64,000 bases of DNA. Source: Sinorhizobium saheli (lineage in GTDB: Bacteria; Pseudomonadota; Alphaproteobacteria; Rhizobiales; Rhizobiaceae). Of this stretch, positions 43,113 through 50,005 are shown in pieces. Under the pieces are notes generated by a model that saw only the letters and a list, made by a program, of their open reading frames with translations, did not search any database and was not told the origin of the DNA. The stretch is from assembly GCF_001651875.1 (NCBI RefSeq), contig NZ_LNQB01000073.1:434001-498000 (forward strand), read 5' to 3'. The position numbers and the translations under genes were made by a program. Positions within the stretch are counted from its first letter, which is position 1. The number at the start of each line of letters is the position of its first letter.

Positions 43113-43449
43113 CGTTGCGATGGCACCGCGGTCAGCGCCCCGTAACGGAATGCCGCCTGCGGTCGAAGGACCGACCGCAGGCAGTGCGAAGGCGCAAGGG
43201 ATGGCCGGCTGGCTCTCCCTCGCCGCCACGCCGGCCTGCATCGTCATGGCGGTGATGACGGTCGTCACCGGAGGCGCGACGATGGTCTGCTCCTCCCTGC
43301 AGGAACCGTCACCGCTCAACGAAATGGCGACGATGTACCTGCTGATGGCGGCTTTTCATTCCCCACCCTGGCTGAGGCTCGTCGCCAACCGTAGAAACCG
43401 CGCCGGCATGCACGCCCGCGTCACTTCGCCGAATAGAACTGCAGGGTAA
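43090..43449 (+). CDS. Small two-helix membrane protein paired with DUF899
   Basis: A 119-residue protein starting inside the last codons of the DUF899 gene (ATG at 43090, 23-base overlap). Two hydrophobic segments are visible (about 42-63, GWLSLAATPACIVMAVMTVV, and about 76-98, MATMYLLMAAFHSPPWLRLV), with a C-S-S loop between. The same small protein type follows DUF899-like genes in other proteobacteria as I recall, which supports it being real. The 3' end overlaps, by 29 bases, the end of the convergent exported-protein gene. Function unknown. Confidence 0.65.
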   Translation: MTGTTGVDVAMAPRSAPRNGMPPAVEGPTAGSAKAQGMAGWLSLAATPACIVMAVMTVVTGGATMVCSSLQEPSPLNEMATMYLLMAAFHSPPWLRLVANRRNRAGMHARVTSPNRTAG

Positions 43450-43786
43450 ACACCGTTCCTGCGATCTCGTCGGCCAGTTCCTTCGAGAATTCCAGCGGCC
43501 CGCAGTTCTCCAGAGCCGCCGTTGCGGCGGCCACGAAGGCCTTCCGTTCATCCGCCCCGCCGGTGACGCGGCTCGCCGTCGGCTGGGGCGGACCCATCAA
43601 GGTGCCGTTGCCGCGGAAGGCGAATTTGAGTGTGACGAAGGAATCCCTGACGCCGGCCGGCGGCGTCCAGCACTTGCTGAGCGCGTCGCTCAGTTCCTCA
43701 ACGCTCCGCAAGGGTTCCGCGCGCAGCGGTGCGGCTGCGGCAACAAGAAACGTGCCGGCGGCAGCCAGCCCGATGAAGGTTTTCAT
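43421..43786 (-). CDS. Small exported protein with TonB-C-like pattern
   Basis: A 121-residue protein with a signal peptide (residues 1-23, LAAAGTFLVAAAAPLRAEP). The mature domain has C-W-T-P-P-x-G near residue 40, V-T-L-K-F-A-F-R-G-N-G-T-L-M-G-P-P and C-G-P-L-E-F near residue 95. The two Cys residues could form a disulfide. The pattern of beta strands recalls the TonB C-terminal/TolA-like fold used by periplasmic adaptor proteins, but this is weak. The ATG at 43786 was chosen because it begins the signal peptide. Its 3' end overlaps the opposite gene. Confidence 0.7.
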   Translation of the reverse strand: MKTFIGLAAAGTFLVAAAAPLRAEPLRSVEELSDALSKCWTPPAGVRDSFVTLKFAFRGNGTLMGPPQPTASRVTGGADERKAFVAAATAALENCGPLEFSKELADEIAGTVFTLQFYSAK

Positions 43787-43909
43787 TCTCGACCCAGCCC
43801 GTTCTCCCAAGAATTCCGCCCAAGAATGCGTGGCGCCGCCCCCGGAAGCAATCCGGTCGGCACCCTCGCCGCGGAAAAAACCGCAGTGCACCCTTCCGAG
43901 GAAGCCCTG

Positions 43910-45052
43910 TTAGAGCAGCCCCCGCTTTGCCAGATTGCGCATCAGCGCCGTCGTGCCGAAGGTCCAGGGCGGGCAGTCGGTCGACAGCCGCACGGTGTTG
44001 ACCAGGCTGCCGAGCCCCGGGCTCGAGATCGTCACTACGTCGCCGATCTTATGGGTGAAGCCCTGGCCCGGTTCGTCGCGATCCTCGACGGGGGCGAAAA
44101 GCGTGCCCATGAACAGCATCAGCCCGTCGGGATATTGGTGATGCGGGCCGATCGTCTGGGCGACGAGGTCGAGCGGGTCGCGGCTGATCTCGCGCATGGT
44201 GCTCGCGCCCTTCAGGCGAAAACCGTCCGGCCCTTCGATCATGAGATCGAGATCGGCCTGGCGCACGTTGTCGATCGAGTAGGTCTCGTCGAACAGGCGG
44301 ATGAAGGGGCCGATCGATGAGGAGGCGTTGTTGTCCTTGGCCTTGCCGAGCAGCAACGCCGAGCGTCCCTCGATGTCGCGCAGGTTGACGTCGTTGCCGA
44401 GCGTGGCACCCCTGGCGCGCCCGTCGGAGGCAACGGCCAGCACGATCTCCGGCTCCGGATTGTTCCAGCGGGAAATCGGATGAAGCCCGACGGCGGCGCC
44501 CCATCCGACGGAGGAGAGCGGCTGTCCCTTGGTGAAGACCTCGGCGTCGGGGCCGATGCCCACTTCGAGATATTGCGACCAGACGCCCTCCTCGATCAAC
44601 GCCGCCTTGACACGGGCGGCTTCGGGCGAGCCAGCGTTCAGGTTCCGGAGGGCCTCGCCGATGATCGCGGTCACCCGCCTGCGAATTCCTTCCGCCCGCG
44701 CGGCATCGCCGGCGGCGCGCTCCTCGATGACGCGCTCGATCATCGAGCGGGCGAAGGTGACGCCGCAGGCCTTGACCGCCTGCAGATCGCAAGGGGCGAG
44801 CAGATGGATTTCCTCCCTGCCCCGCGGCTCCGCCGACGCCATGACGACGGCGAGCGAAGCAAGCGCCTCGCCGCGGGCCGTGCGCGCATAGTCGACGGGA
44901 TCGTCGAGTTCGAGAAGATCGCGCATCGTCGGCACCTCGCGCGAGGTGATGTCGACCACCTGCCCTTTCCGGACGGTCACCAGGCTCGGGCCCTCCGCAT
45001 CCGGCCGCCATGCCCGTCCGACGAAGGTTCCGACGTCATAGGTCTCGCTCAT
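43910..45052 (-). CDS. Fumarylacetoacetate hydrolase (FAH) family protein
   Basis: A 380-residue FAH-fold enzyme. The C-terminal catalytic region contains L-G-N-D-V-N-L-R-D, E-P-E-I-V-L-A-V near 205 and K-D-N-N-A-S-S-S-I-G, which match the metal-binding Glu/Glu/Asp pattern of the family, although spacing differs from classical FAH. Members hydrolyse C-C bonds of acylpyruvates or decarboxylate, and several act in sugar-acid or aromatic degradation. The ATG at 45052 is preferred because AGAGGA lies eight bases upstream; ATG 45061 would overlap it. No partner enzymes are adjacent. Confidence 0.82.
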   Translation of the reverse strand: MSETYDVGTFVGRAWRPDAEGPSLVTVRKGQVVDITSREVPTMRDLLELDDPVDYARTARGEALASLAVVMASAEPRGREEIHLLAPCDLQAVKACGVTFARSMIERVIEERAAGDAARAEGIRRRVTAIIGEALRNLNAGSPEAARVKAALIEEGVWSQYLEVGIGPDAEVFTKGQPLSSVGWGAAVGLHPISRWNNPEPEIVLAVASDGRARGATLGNDVNLRDIEGRSALLLGKAKDNNASSSIGPFIRLFDETYSIDNVRQADLDLMIEGPDGFRLKGASTMREISRDPLDLVAQTIGPHHQYPDGLMLFMGTLFAPVEDRDEPGQGFTHKIGDVVTISSPGLGSLVNTVRLSTDCPPWTFGTTALMRNLAKRGLL

Positions 45053-45172
45053 TTCTGTCATCCTCTGCGCTGGCGGCGCGTCGGCCGCGTCCCGGATCGT
45101 TTTCGCAGTTAAGGCGGCCCGCTGTAAAGCACCTTGGCGCGTGAACGCGGGCTGCGCCGGAAGTCGTGCGCC

Positions 45173-45197
45173 GGAACCTTGAAAGATTTCGAGCGTT
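45173..45197 (+). promoter_or_regulatory. EcfG/RpoE2-type promoter
   Basis: GGAAC (45173-45177), 16 bases, CGTT (45194-45197). This matches the alphaproteobacterial general-stress consensus GGAAC-N16/17-CGTT exactly. It points at the small membrane protein gene at 45344. Confidence 0.65.
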
Positions 45198-45343
45198 TAA
45201 CTTTCGTCGCGGGTCAACCGGGCCGCGGCACGGCCACAGCTATACTTGCCCAGCACGGAACCCATTCTTAAGCTTTTGCTGAATTAGGGAGCCATACACA
45301 GGCGAGTGCATTCGGAACCGTGGCCGGAAAGGATGTGGATACA

Positions 45344-45679
45344 ATGAATCAGCAGGAACAAATCAAAGAACAACCACCGCTCGATCCCGTGACGGGTCAG
45401 CCGACCCCGCGGGAACCGGAAGCGCCGGCGCCGAGGACGAGCCGCAGCGGTTGGCCGTTGCTGATCATTCTTGTCGCCGCCGTGGTGCTTGCGCTGATCG
45501 CCTGGCTGCCGGCGGAACTCACAGGGGACGGGGAGAACGAGCCCGCCCCGGCTCCGTCCACGGCGACAACGCCGGCCGACGAACCGGCGCCGACCGATCA
45601 GGCAACGCCTCCGGCCGGAGGAGCGACACCGCCGGCACCGACCGCGCCCGCGCAGCCGCAGAGCCAGCCGGCGCAGTAG
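45344..45679 (+). CDS. Small single-pass membrane protein with Pro/Ala/Thr-rich tail
   Basis: A 111-residue protein. A short hydrophilic N-terminus with Gln/Glu/Pro (EQPPLDPVTGQPTPREPE) is followed by one transmembrane segment (about 37-58, LLIILVAAVVLALIAWL) and a low-complexity Pro/Ala/Thr/Gln tail that is likely periplasmic. An EcfG-type promoter lies 147 bases upstream, so it probably belongs to the general stress response. ATG at 45344 is used; GTG at 45320 is an alternative. No homologous family with known function comes to mind. Confidence 0.7.
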   Translation: MNQQEQIKEQPPLDPVTGQPTPREPEAPAPRTSRSGWPLLIILVAAVVLALIAWLPAELTGDGENEPAPAPSTATTPADEPAPTDQATPPAGGATPPAPTAPAQPQSQPAQ

Positions 45680-45689
45680 GCCTCCACGG

Positions 45690-45713
45690 CACCGCGTCCA
45701 ATCGGACGCGGTG
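45690..45713 (+). terminator. Hairpin after the small membrane protein gene
   Basis: CACCGCGTCC and its exact complement flank AATC, 10 bases after the stop codon. There is no T tract. Confidence 0.6.
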
Positions 45714-45833
45714 AAGCACTTCGTGCTGCTGCATGATGAATGGTTTCGATTGAAGCAATCCTGCGGCGGGAGGGGAGGTCCGCCTCACCCCCTCCGTGGC
45801 TGAAAAGGCATTTCCGACCGGGGGGCACCATTC

Positions 45834-46391
45834 ATGAACGAGATCGTTGCCGACATTCTTGTTGCCACGCATACGCCTTACACGGTGATCTTCGCGCGGT
45901 TCTGCGGCGCCATCCTGCTTGGCGCGCTGATCGGCATCGAGCGGGAGAAACGGCAGCGCCCCGCCGGCCTCAGGACCCACATTCTCGTCTGCCTGGCGTC
46001 GGCGATCTTTGCCGTTATCGCGATCGAAAGCGTGCACAAGGTCAGCCTTTCCGGCCCCGAGGTGCGCATCGACCCGATCCGGGTGGTGGAGGCGGTGACG
46101 GCGGGGGTAGCCTTTCTCGCTGCCGGCATGATCGTGTTTTCCAGGGGCGAGGTCAAAGGCTTGACGACCGGCGCCGGAATGTGGCTGGCCGGCGCCGTCG
46201 GGCTCTCGATTGGCTTCGGCTTCTGGCCGATCGCCATCTTCGCCACGCTCGCGAGCCTCGCCGTCCTCTTCATCCTTGGACGGCTGGAGGTAGCGCTGCT
46301 GTGGAAGAGCCCGGAAGGCTCCCACCAGGAAGAAGCGCTGAAGCGGAGGGAGGACAATTCCGCGCGGCGGGGCGAGGCGAAGCAGGGATAG
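45834..46391 (+). CDS. MgtC/SapB family membrane protein
   Basis: A 185-residue inner-membrane protein of the MgtC/SapB family. It carries the family signature R-F-C-G-A-I-L-L-G-A-L-I-G-I-E-R-E and R-P-A-G-L-R-T-H near the N-terminus (about 20-55). Further hydrophobic segments follow (VEAVTAGVAFLAAGMIVF, G-A-G-M-W-L-A-G-A-V-G). The C-terminal soluble tail is short and lacks the ACT-like domain of true MgtC. The family supports growth in low magnesium or acid stress, sometimes by affecting the F-ATPase. The gene stands alone. Confidence 0.85.
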   Translation: MNEIVADILVATHTPYTVIFARFCGAILLGALIGIEREKRQRPAGLRTHILVCLASAIFAVIAIESVHKVSLSGPEVRIDPIRVVEAVTAGVAFLAAGMIVFSRGEVKGLTTGAGMWLAGAVGLSIGFGFWPIAIFATLASLAVLFILGRLEVALLWKSPEGSHQEEALKRREDNSARRGEAKQG

Positions 46392-46401
46392 CGGATCTCG
46401 A

Positions 46402-46647
46402 CTACGGGTTGGCCGGAGCCGACCCATCAGGGCGGGCTTGCGGACGGGGAGCGGCCTTGGAGGCCGGGGCGTGATGGCGAAGACCATGCAGGGCTGCGAT
46501 CGCCCGGATGGCAGAGTCAGCCGTCGCAAAGCGCCGGCCGTCCAAGGACCAGACGCTGTATTTGACGGCAATGAAGCGCAGTTGCCCGTTATCGGGGACC
46601 AGCGCGCCAACGGCCTCGCCGGCAAACTCTACCGCCTGTTTCCGCAT
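46402..46647 (-). CDS. Small conserved hypothetical protein with EcfG-type promoter
   Basis: An 81-residue soluble protein. The core MRKQAVEFAGEAVGALVPDN continues with L-R-F-I-A-V-K-Y-S-V-W-S-L-D-G-R-R-F and A-D-S-A-I-R-A-I; small rhizobial proteins with this pattern exist as I recall. The C-terminus is Pro/Ala-rich. The ATG at 46647 has GGAGGAG 11 bases upstream. An EcfG-type promoter is 70 bases upstream of the start (46718-46742). It is convergent with the MgtC gene. Function unknown. Confidence 0.6.
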   Translation of the reverse strand: MRKQAVEFAGEAVGALVPDNGQLRFIAVKYSVWSLDGRRFATADSAIRAIAALHGLRHHAPASKAAPRPQARPDGSAPANP

Positions 46648-46717
46648 TGAACTTGAAACTCCTCCCGTCGCCGGGCAAAAGCCCAGCGGGCCGAACCTCG
46701 ACATCAGCCGCCAGAAG

Positions 46718-46742
46718 AACGCGCCAACCGCCGTCGGGTTCC
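46718..46742 (-). promoter_or_regulatory. EcfG/RpoE2-type promoter
   Basis: On the minus strand GGAAC (46742-46738), 16 bases, CGTT (46721-46718). Consensus match is exact. The start of the 81-residue gene is 71 bases downstream. Confidence 0.65.
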
Positions 46743-46767
46743 GGCGGACGCGAAAAAAGCGTCACCC

Positions 46768-46852
46768 TACTGCATGTCTCCTGACCTCGATTTAAGGACA
46801 AGGACATGCAGCAATTCAAAGTGCTGCAGCGACCTTTGCGCGTCTGATGAGA
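46768..46852. repeat. 75-bp intergenic repeat, copy 3 (family R2)
   Basis: ACTGCATGTCTCC, GATTTAAGGACAAGGACATG and GCAGCAATTCAAAGTGC, then TGCAGCGACCTTTGCGCG. It is the reverse of the copy at 6114-6188. It lies upstream of the 81-residue gene promoter and downstream of dadA. Confidence 0.75.
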
Positions 46853-46880
46853 CCCGGTGCTGTGGGCGGGCGCTTTTGCG

Positions 46881-48134
46881 TCAGGCGAGGAAGCGCTCCG
46901 GGCGATAAGCGGCGATGTCGATCACCGTCTTCTCGCCGGTCATCGCCTCGGCGAGCGCGCGGCCGGTGACGGGGCCGAGGGTCATGCCGTGATGCGCATG
47001 GCCGAAGGCGAACCAGAGCCCCTCATGGCGGGACGCCTTGCCGATGATCGGCATCATGTCGGGCGTGCAGGGCCGCGCGCCCATCCACGGCTCCTCGTCG
47101 CGGCGTTCGGCGAGCGGGAAGAACTCGCGCGCGACGCGCTCCGCCCGGGCCAATTGCACCGGCGTCTTCGGCGCGTCGCGGAGCGCGAATTCGGCTCCCG
47201 TGGTCAGGCGGATGCCGCGCAGCATCGGCGCCAGGAAGTAACCCATCTCGGCATCGAGCACCCAGTTGTTGAGCTGGGCGCCGTCCCTGGCGCCGTAATG
47301 CATGTGATAGCCGCGCTTGACCGCGAGCGGGAAATGGTAGCCGAGCTTGCGCGTCACCGTGTCGGCCCAGGGGCCGAGGGCAACGACGACCTCGCGGGCT
47401 TCGAGCGGCCCTTCCGGCGTCGCGACGCGCCAGCCGGCGCCTTCCAATATATGCTCCAGCGTTGCCGCATCGCCGGAAACGAGCCGGCCGCCAAGCGACT
47501 CGAAATAGGCGAGATAGGCCTTGTTGAGACTATGCGGATCGCGGATCGACCACGGATCGTTCCAGCGCAGGCCACCGGCGAGCTCCACCTGGATGAACGG
47601 TTCGATCGTCTTCAACTCGCTCGCCGAAAGCTTCTGGTGACCGACGCCGAAGCCGGCCGAGAGCTTTTCCGCGTCCCGGTAGGCCGCATCGCGCTCCTTC
47701 TCGGTGCGGAACACCTTCATCCAGCCTTCCTTGCGGATGAGGTCGCCGGCGCCGGAAGCCGCGATCAGGTCCGCGTGCTCGGCGATCGAGTGCTCGATCA
47801 GCGGCGCGTAGAGATGCGCGATCCGCTGGTGCTGGGTGAAGCCGGAATGCCACCAGTAGCGCGCCAGGAACGGCACCAGTCCCGGCAACGCCCGGAAGTG
47901 ATAGCTGGCATCGATCGTGTTGTTCAGCGCATAGCGGAAGAGCGCGCCGAAATCATGCGGGAAGCCGTAGGGGAAGACGCCCTCGCGCTGGATCAGGCCG
48001 GCATTGCCGTACGACGTTTCCTCGCCGGCGCCGCGCCGGTCGAGAAGGACCACCGCCTTGCCGCGCCGCGCCAGGTGGATGGCGGAGGAAATGCCGACGA
48101 TGCCGGCGCCGAGAACCACTACATCCGTCTTCAT
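46881..48134 (-). CDS. FAD-dependent D-amino acid dehydrogenase-type oxidoreductase
   Basis: A 417-residue flavoprotein of the DadA/DAO family. The N-terminal dinucleotide fold V-V-V-L-G-A-G-I-V-G-I-S-S-A is followed by V-V-L-L-D-R-R-G-A-G-E-E-T-S-Y-G-N-A-G-L, typical of DadA. The C-terminus contains G-A-R-P-C-T-P-D-M-M-P-I-I-G and G-H-A-H-H-G-M-T-L-G, where FAD and substrate bind. It likely deaminates a D-amino acid and passes electrons to the respiratory chain. The substrate is not assignable. Start is the ATG that begins MKTDVVVLG. It is divergent or unlinked to the stress-type DUF1328 gene upstream. Confidence 0.87.
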   Translation of the reverse strand: MKTDVVVLGAGIVGISSAIHLARRGKAVVLLDRRGAGEETSYGNAGLIQREGVFPYGFPHDFGALFRYALNNTIDASYHFRALPGLVPFLARYWWHSGFTQHQRIAHLYAPLIEHSIAEHADLIAASGAGDLIRKEGWMKVFRTEKERDAAYRDAEKLSAGFGVGHQKLSASELKTIEPFIQVELAGGLRWNDPWSIRDPHSLNKAYLAYFESLGGRLVSGDAATLEHILEGAGWRVATPEGPLEAREVVVALGPWADTVTRKLGYHFPLAVKRGYHMHYGARDGAQLNNWVLDAEMGYFLAPMLRGIRLTTGAEFALRDAPKTPVQLARAERVAREFFPLAERRDEEPWMGARPCTPDMMPIIGKASRHEGLWFAFGHAHHGMTLGPVTGRALAEAMTGEKTVIDIAAYRPERFLA

Positions 48135-48244
48135 GTGCGACGCTCCCTATGTCCGCTGGATGATTTGTTAAACCGGAAGCGGATTAAGAAACCATGCAAT
48201 CGCCACAGGCGGCCGACAAGAGGCGCCCGGCCCGGCGCCGCAAG

Positions 48245-48278
48245 CAAAAACGAGGGCGGAGCCCGGGCTCCACCCTCG
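48245..48278 (-). terminator. Rho-independent terminator of the DUF1328 gene
   Basis: A self-complementary stem around GGAGCCCGGGCTCC with flanking CGAGGG/CCCTCG, followed on the minus strand by TTTTTGC. It is 45 bases downstream of the stop codon. Confidence 0.75.
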
Positions 48279-48323
48279 CGGTCATGTCAATATGTTGCCC
48301 GCCCGCTCGGGACGAGCGATGCG

Positions 48324-48488
48324 TCACGTTCGGCGGATGAAGCCGGCGACGAGCGAAATCACCAGGAGTATCAGGAATATGAAGAACAGGACCTGCGCGA
48401 TCTGCGCCGAAGCGCCGGCAATTCCGCCGAAGCCGAGAATGCCGGCAATGACGGCGACGACCAAAAATAGGAGAGCGTAGTAGAGCAT
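48324..48488 (-). CDS. DUF1328 small membrane protein
   Basis: A 54-residue protein with two hydrophobic helices: [24 protein letters not shown], then a short A-S-A-Q-I-A-Q turn and [18 protein letters not shown], ending R-R-T. This is the complete DUF1328 (YtjA) pattern. AAGGAG precedes the ATG at eight bases. It has its own EcfG-type promoter (48522-48547) and terminator (48245-48278), so it is monocistronic and probably stress-induced. DUF1328 genes are common in stress regulons of rhizobia; the molecular role is unknown. Confidence 0.88.
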   Translation of the reverse strand: MLYYALLFLVVAVIAGILGFGGIAGASAQIAQVLFFIFLILLVISLVAGFIRRT

Positions 48489-48521
48489 CTGTCAACTCCT
48501 TGCCTCATTTGCTGAAATCCA

Positions 48522-48547
48522 AACGTGAGGCAAGGCGCCTTTGTTCC
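48522..48547 (-). promoter_or_regulatory. EcfG/RpoE2-type promoter of the DUF1328 gene
   Basis: On the minus strand GGAAC (48547-48543), 17 bases, CGTT (48525-48522), 34 bases before the start codon. Confidence 0.7.
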
Positions 48548-48669
48548 GGCGCGACGATCTGCCGTGGCGCGAGCGGAGATCGGGCCGGCCGTCGCCGCAA
48601 CTTGGAAACCATTGATTAACCAAAGAAACCGTGAGCCGAGGACCGGGGGCACCGCAAGCAGGGCGGGCA

Positions 48670-48694
48670 GGAACCTTCGACAGGTCTCGGCGTT
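48670..48694 (+). promoter_or_regulatory. EcfG/RpoE2-type promoter
   Basis: GGAAC (48670-48674), 16 bases, CGTT (48691-48694), pointing right. The 64-residue small gene begins 63 bases later. Confidence 0.65.
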
Positions 48695-48757
48695 GTTCGA
48701 ATAGTTGGCGTAGTCCCGGGCGTTGTCCTGGTAGTAGCAGAGCTTCTTGGGAAAGAA

Positions 48758-48952
48758 ATGAAGATTCCCTCGCGACATATATGGAAGACCGTGAACGAGA
48801 TCAGCCGGCAGAGGGCCGGTCTCCGCAGTCAGAACCTGCATATCGGCAGAACCATACGGGATCTTCAGAGCCACACGGAACAGAAAGCCAATAAGAGGCT
48901 GGACGCTCTCCTCGAGAATCTGGAGCGGGCCGAACGCAACGCGGGCAAGTAG
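48758..48952 (+). CDS. Small hypothetical protein behind an EcfG-type promoter
   Basis: A 64-residue basic, helical protein (MKIPSRHIWKTVNEISRQRA to ALLENLERAERNAGK). There are no Cys residues or membrane segments; the C-terminal half could form an amphipathic helix or coiled coil. The ribosome binding site is weak (GGGAAAGAA directly before ATG). Support for it being a gene is the exact EcfG-type promoter 63 bases upstream and its position in a run of similar small stress genes. The reading frame could still be chance. Confidence 0.45.
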   Translation: MKIPSRHIWKTVNEISRQRAGLRSQNLHIGRTIRDLQSHTEQKANKRLDALLENLERAERNAGK

Positions 48953-49082
48953 GCGACGCCGCCGGTGCGGAGTGCCGGGGACAGTTTTCAGGTAAGCCCG
49001 GCGGGCTCGCGCCACGCGCTTCGTTCCCTATCCGCAGGCCGGATCGATGGCAACAATCATGCGCAAGCCCGGCGGCCCGCGC

Positions 49083-49107
49083 GGAACAAAAGGCGCCAGT
49101 CGGCGTT
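49083..49107 (+). promoter_or_regulatory. EcfG/RpoE2-type promoter
   Basis: GGAAC (49083-49087), 16 bases, CGTT (49104-49107), pointing to the glycine-zipper lipoprotein gene 121 bases downstream. Confidence 0.6.
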
Positions 49108-49228
49108 CTGGCGACAATAACAAGCGCCGAAGGGCGGCATGCGTCTGCCGTTTTCCAGTCGCTCTCAGGTGGCGGCGATCGGACGGCATCACCCGCGGTT
49201 CGTAACCAAGCTCGGATAGGAACTTATC

Positions 49229-49477
49229 ATGAAAAAGATACTTATCGTCGCTAGCCTCATTCTTCCCCTGGCAGCCTGCACGGCAACGGAAAGGGGTGCG
49301 GGGATCGGCGCCGCTTCGGGCGCAATTATAGGTGGTGCCGCGAGCGGCAACGTCCGCGGAGCCGCGGTCGGCGCCGCTGTCGGTGGTGTCGCGGGCGCCC
49401 TTATCGGCCGCGCCAGCGAGCCCGGTTATTGTGTCTACCGCGATCAGTACGGACGCCGCTACACCGCCCGTTGCTGA
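49229..49477 (+). CDS. Small glycine-zipper lipoprotein
   Basis: An 82-residue protein with a lipoprotein signal (MKKILIVASLILPLAACTA; lipobox L-A-A-C, modified Cys near residue 17). A glycine-zipper segment follows (GAGIGAASGAIIGGAASG and AAVGAAVGGVAGALIG, residues 24-62), as in OmpA-like/YMGG-type proteins. The C-terminus has Y-R-D-Q-Y-G-R-R-Y-T-A-R-C. It is likely anchored in the outer membrane. An EcfG-type promoter is 121 bases upstream. It is convergent with nepR. Related zipper lipoproteins respond to envelope or osmotic stress in several bacteria. Confidence 0.85.
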   Translation: MKKILIVASLILPLAACTATERGAGIGAASGAIIGGAASGNVRGAAVGAAVGGVAGALIGRASEPGYCVYRDQYGRRYTARC

Positions 49478-49637
49478 TAGCCTCGCGCCAGATATCTTGG
49501 CTGTGGGACGCGATATCGTTCACGCCGCGTCCCGCGAGCCGGCTCACCCAAGCGCGCCGGCGGGCGATCACTTCGTTCGCACGCCAGCCAGCACACTACA
49601 GCGCCGCACGAGTTCTATTTAAGGGATATGCATGAGG

Positions 49638-49826
49638 TCAATCGCGTGAGCGTTCCCGCTCCGCCTCATCGAGCCGCCGCAGCAGGTCCACGAAATGCTG
49701 CGGCACGGGCTCGTTCTCGACGGCCTGATACAGTGCCTTCAACTGCGAACCAATTTGCGTGTCGGGCTCCGTCTTTCCGGCGGATGCGTTGCGCCGCCCC
49801 TTCTGCCCACCTGAGAATTCGTTCAT
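49638..49826 (-). CDS. nepR: NepR-type anti-sigma factor
   Basis: A 62-residue protein with the NepR core: I-G-S-Q-L-K-A-L-Y-Q-A-V-E-N-E-P-V-P-Q-H-F and D-L-L-R-R-L-D-E-A. These are two short helices linked by the P-V-P turn that hold the EcfG sigma factor. NepR binds EcfG until stress-phosphorylated PhyR releases it. Here it is divergent from phyR with 179 bases between starts, but no ecfG gene is adjacent, as in the S. meliloti RsiA2/RsiB2 pair as I remember it (the RsiA1 locus has rpoE2 next to it). No EcfG-type site precedes nepR or phyR. Confidence 0.88.
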   Translation of the reverse strand: MNEFSGGQKGRRNASAGKTEPDTQIGSQLKALYQAVENEPVPQHFVDLLRRLDEAERERSRD

Positions 49827-50005
49827 GTTCCGCTTCCACGCGGCGAAGGTCCTGCTCCCCCGGTCCCGACCGCTTTCAAATCCGTTGCTGCCATCTGTTA
49901 ATCAAGTCTTTCCACAATCCGAAAGACGTGCTCAAAACTTTGACGTATTCTGCTACGCGCCCCCATCGGCACAAACCCTATGCACAATAGTTTAGGAAGG
50001 TCTAA

